A model generated the notes under the pieces. It was given only the letters and a program-made list of their open reading frames with translations. It was not told where the DNA came from and searched no databases. The translations under genes were made by a program, and so were the position numbers. 64,000 nucleotides of DNA from Acidovorax sp. 210-6. Its GTDB lineage: Bacteria > Pseudomonadota > Gammaproteobacteria > Burkholderiales > Burkholderiaceae_C. How positions within the stretch are numbered: the stretch's first letter is position 1; each line of letters begins with the position of its first letter. Shown piece after piece: positions 62,625-64,000 of this stretch. The DNA is taken from the NCBI RefSeq assembly GCF_010020825.1, contig NZ_JAACJE010000001.1, positions 1,860,001 to 1,924,000 of the forward strand. Reading direction: 5' to 3'.

Positions 62625-63884
62625 ATGACCAGCTACCAGCACATCAAGGTGCCCGCCGAAGGCCAGAAAATCACCGTCAACGCCGACATGTCCCTGAACG
62701 TGCCGGACCAGCCCATCGTTCCCTACATCGAAGGAGACGGCACGGGCTTCGACATCACGCCCGTGATGCTCAAGGTGGTCGATGCCGCCGTGGCCAAGGC
62801 CTATGGTGGCAAGCGCAAGATCCACTGGATGGAGGTCTATGCGGGCGAGAAGTCCACCAAGGTCTATGGCCCTGATGTGTGGCTGCCCGAAGAAACGCTG
62901 CAGGTGCTCAAGGACTACGTGGTTTCCATCAAGGGCCCGCTGACCACGCCCGTGGGTGGCGGCATCCGTTCGCTGAACGTGGCCTTGCGCCAGGAACTGG
63001 ATCTGTACGTCTGCCTGCGCCCCGTGCAGTACTTCGACGGCGTGCCCTCGCCCGTCAAGGAACCCCACAAGACCGACATGGTGATCTTCCGCGAGAACTC
63101 CGAAGACATCTATGCCGGCATCGAATTCGAGGCCGAGTCCGACAAGGCCAAGAAGCTCATCAAGATCCTGCAGGAAGAATTCGGCGTCAAGAAGATCCGC
63201 TTCCCCGAAACCTCTGGTATCGGCGTCAAGCCTGTCTCGCGTGAGGGCACCGAGCGCCTGGTGCGCAAGGCCATCCAGTACGCCATCGACAACGACAAGC
63301 CCAGCGTGACCATCGTGCACAAGGGCAACATCATGAAGTACACCGAAGGCGGCTTCCGCGACTGGGCCTACGCCCTGGCGCAGAAGGAATTCGGCGCCGA
63401 GCTGATCGACGGCGGCCCATGGTGCAAGTTCAAGAACCCCAAGACGGGCAAAGACATTGTCATCAAGGACAGCATTGCCGACGCCTTCCTGCAGCAGATC
63501 CTGCTGCGTCCCGCAGAGTACTCCGTGATCGCCACGCTGAACCTCAACGGCGACTACATCTCCGACGCCCTGGCAGCCCAGGTGGGCGGCATCGGCATCG
63601 CCCCTGGCGCCAACCTGAGCGACTCCGTCGCCATGTTCGAAGCCACCCACGGCACGGCCCCCAAGTACGCTGGCAAGGACTATGTGAACCCCGGTTCCGA
63701 AATCCTCTCCGCCGAAATGATGCTGCGCCACATGGGCTGGAAGGAAGCCGCCGACCTCATCATCAGCTCCATGGAAAAATCCATCAAGTCCAAGAAAGTC
63801 ACCTACGACTTCGCCCGCCTGATGGACGGTGCCACGCAGGTGAGCTGCTCGGGTTTCGGTCAGGTCATGATCGACAACATGTGA
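62625..63884 (+). CDS. icd: isocitrate dehydrogenase, NADP-dependent
   Basis: This 419-residue TCA-cycle enzyme makes 2-oxoglutarate and NADPH. It has [39 protein letters not shown] with the substrate Ser/Arg residues, [36 protein letters not shown] and [19 protein letters not shown]. It is the E. coli-type homodimer. The start [14 protein letters not shown] at 62625 is chosen. TAGAAT at 62549 is a possible -10. Confidence 0.97.
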   Translation: MTSYQHIKVPAEGQKITVNADMSLNVPDQPIVPYIEGDGTGFDITPVMLKVVDAAVAKAYGGKRKIHWMEVYAGEKSTKVYGPDVWLPEETLQVLKDYVVSIKGPLTTPVGGGIRSLNVALRQELDLYVCLRPVQYFDGVPSPVKEPHKTDMVIFRENSEDIYAGIEFEAESDKAKKLIKILQEEFGVKKIRFPETSGIGVKPVSREGTERLVRKAIQYAIDNDKPSVTIVHKGNIMKYTEGGFRDWAYALAQKEFGAELIDGGPWCKFKNPKTGKDIVIKDSIADAFLQQILLRPAEYSVIATLNLNGDYISDALAAQVGGIGIAPGANLSDSVAMFEATHGTAPKYAGKDYVNPGSEILSAEMMLRHMGWKEAADLIISSMEKSIKSKKVTYDFARLMDGATQVSCSGFGQVMIDNM

Positions 63885-63921
63885 AGTAGTCCGCATGCAT
63901 CCGCATGCGTCCAAACCAAAA

Positions 63922-63952
63922 CCCCAGTGCCTTGAAATCACTGGGGTTTTTT
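63922..63952 (+). terminator. terminator after icd
   Basis: CCCCAGTG (63922-63929) and CACTGGGG (63939-63946) form a stem around a nine-base loop, followed by TTTTTT. Confidence 0.93.
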
Positions 63953-64000
63953 GTCTTTGTGCGTCCCCATGTGTGTCCACTACCATCCGGGCCGATTTGA

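Overview
The window looks like a chromosomal segment of a Comamonadaceae betaproteobacterium (Burkholderiales), probably Acidovorax or a close relative. This rests on the high GC content and codon use, and on gene content: glycine cleavage genes in the order gcvT-gcvH-gcvP, lptF-lptG divergent from pepA-holC, an adk-kdsB-Trm112-lpxK-exbD-exbB block, and scoAB beside a PAS-LuxR regulator. A family of short dispersed palindromes of a type I associate with this bacterial family is also present. No rRNA, tRNA or CRISPR array was seen.

Layout. 1-2880: an accessory end, with the nonsense-broken 3' end of an IS110-type transposase and a small chromosomal integron. The integron has an IntI-type integrase on +, an attI side, and an AT-rich cassette gene plus an ORF-less cassette on -. 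2951-8534: gcvT-gcvH-gcvP on - behind a tandem glycine riboswitch, with a divergent Lrp/AsnC regulator. 8621-11402: ABC importer of the TrpXYZ type. 11624-17794: ETF-ubiquinone oxidoreductase, an SDR/thioesterase pair, two CMD/AhpD-fold proteins, a PAS-LuxR regulator and scoAB. 17905-24572: an HD-GYP phosphodiesterase, an RluA-type pseudouridine synthase with a C10 tract at its start, and a three-gene operon of exported proteins with overlapping ORFs. 24665-31086: a six-gene acyl-CoA dehydrogenase/SDR/thioesterase/reductase/GST/SDR operon. 31113-43083: a mixed metabolic region with tex, an HDOD protein, a patatin-like protein, Fe-ADH, a secreted hydratase-like protein, an esterase, a thioesterase-GNAT fusion, an MBL-fold enzyme and an aminotransferase. 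43098-48648: cysB, cbiX, lptG-lptF, pepA-holC. 48650-50089: an intact IS110-family insertion sequence. 50127-63952: a Pro/Ala-rich protein, a LivK-type binding protein, a 2-hydroxyacid dehydrogenase, lexA/asparaginase sharing tandem SOS boxes, adk-kdsB-lpxK-exbD-exbB, xseA, sodB, a DUF192 protein and icd.

The most interesting signal is not a gene. It is a family of about 50-65 bp imperfect palindromes found at eleven places. Their parts are: TGCTAT, an AT-rich spacer, ATAGCTRCT, GCGC, a variable loop, GGCGCT, GGCCAAAAA, and TTCAAA. Some sit at convergent gene ends as near-perfect hairpins and one lies in an integron cassette. Five lie in frame inside conserved protein genes (acyl-CoA dehydrogenase, tex, a patatin-like gene, an aminotransferase, lpxK), always at positions I judge variable in the family. 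This resembles the protein-coding palindromic elements known from Rickettsia, and I do not know of a description in this group. Other notable points are a probable nonsense mutation at codon 3 of the integrase, the poly-C tract, and the three-gene exported propeller operon.
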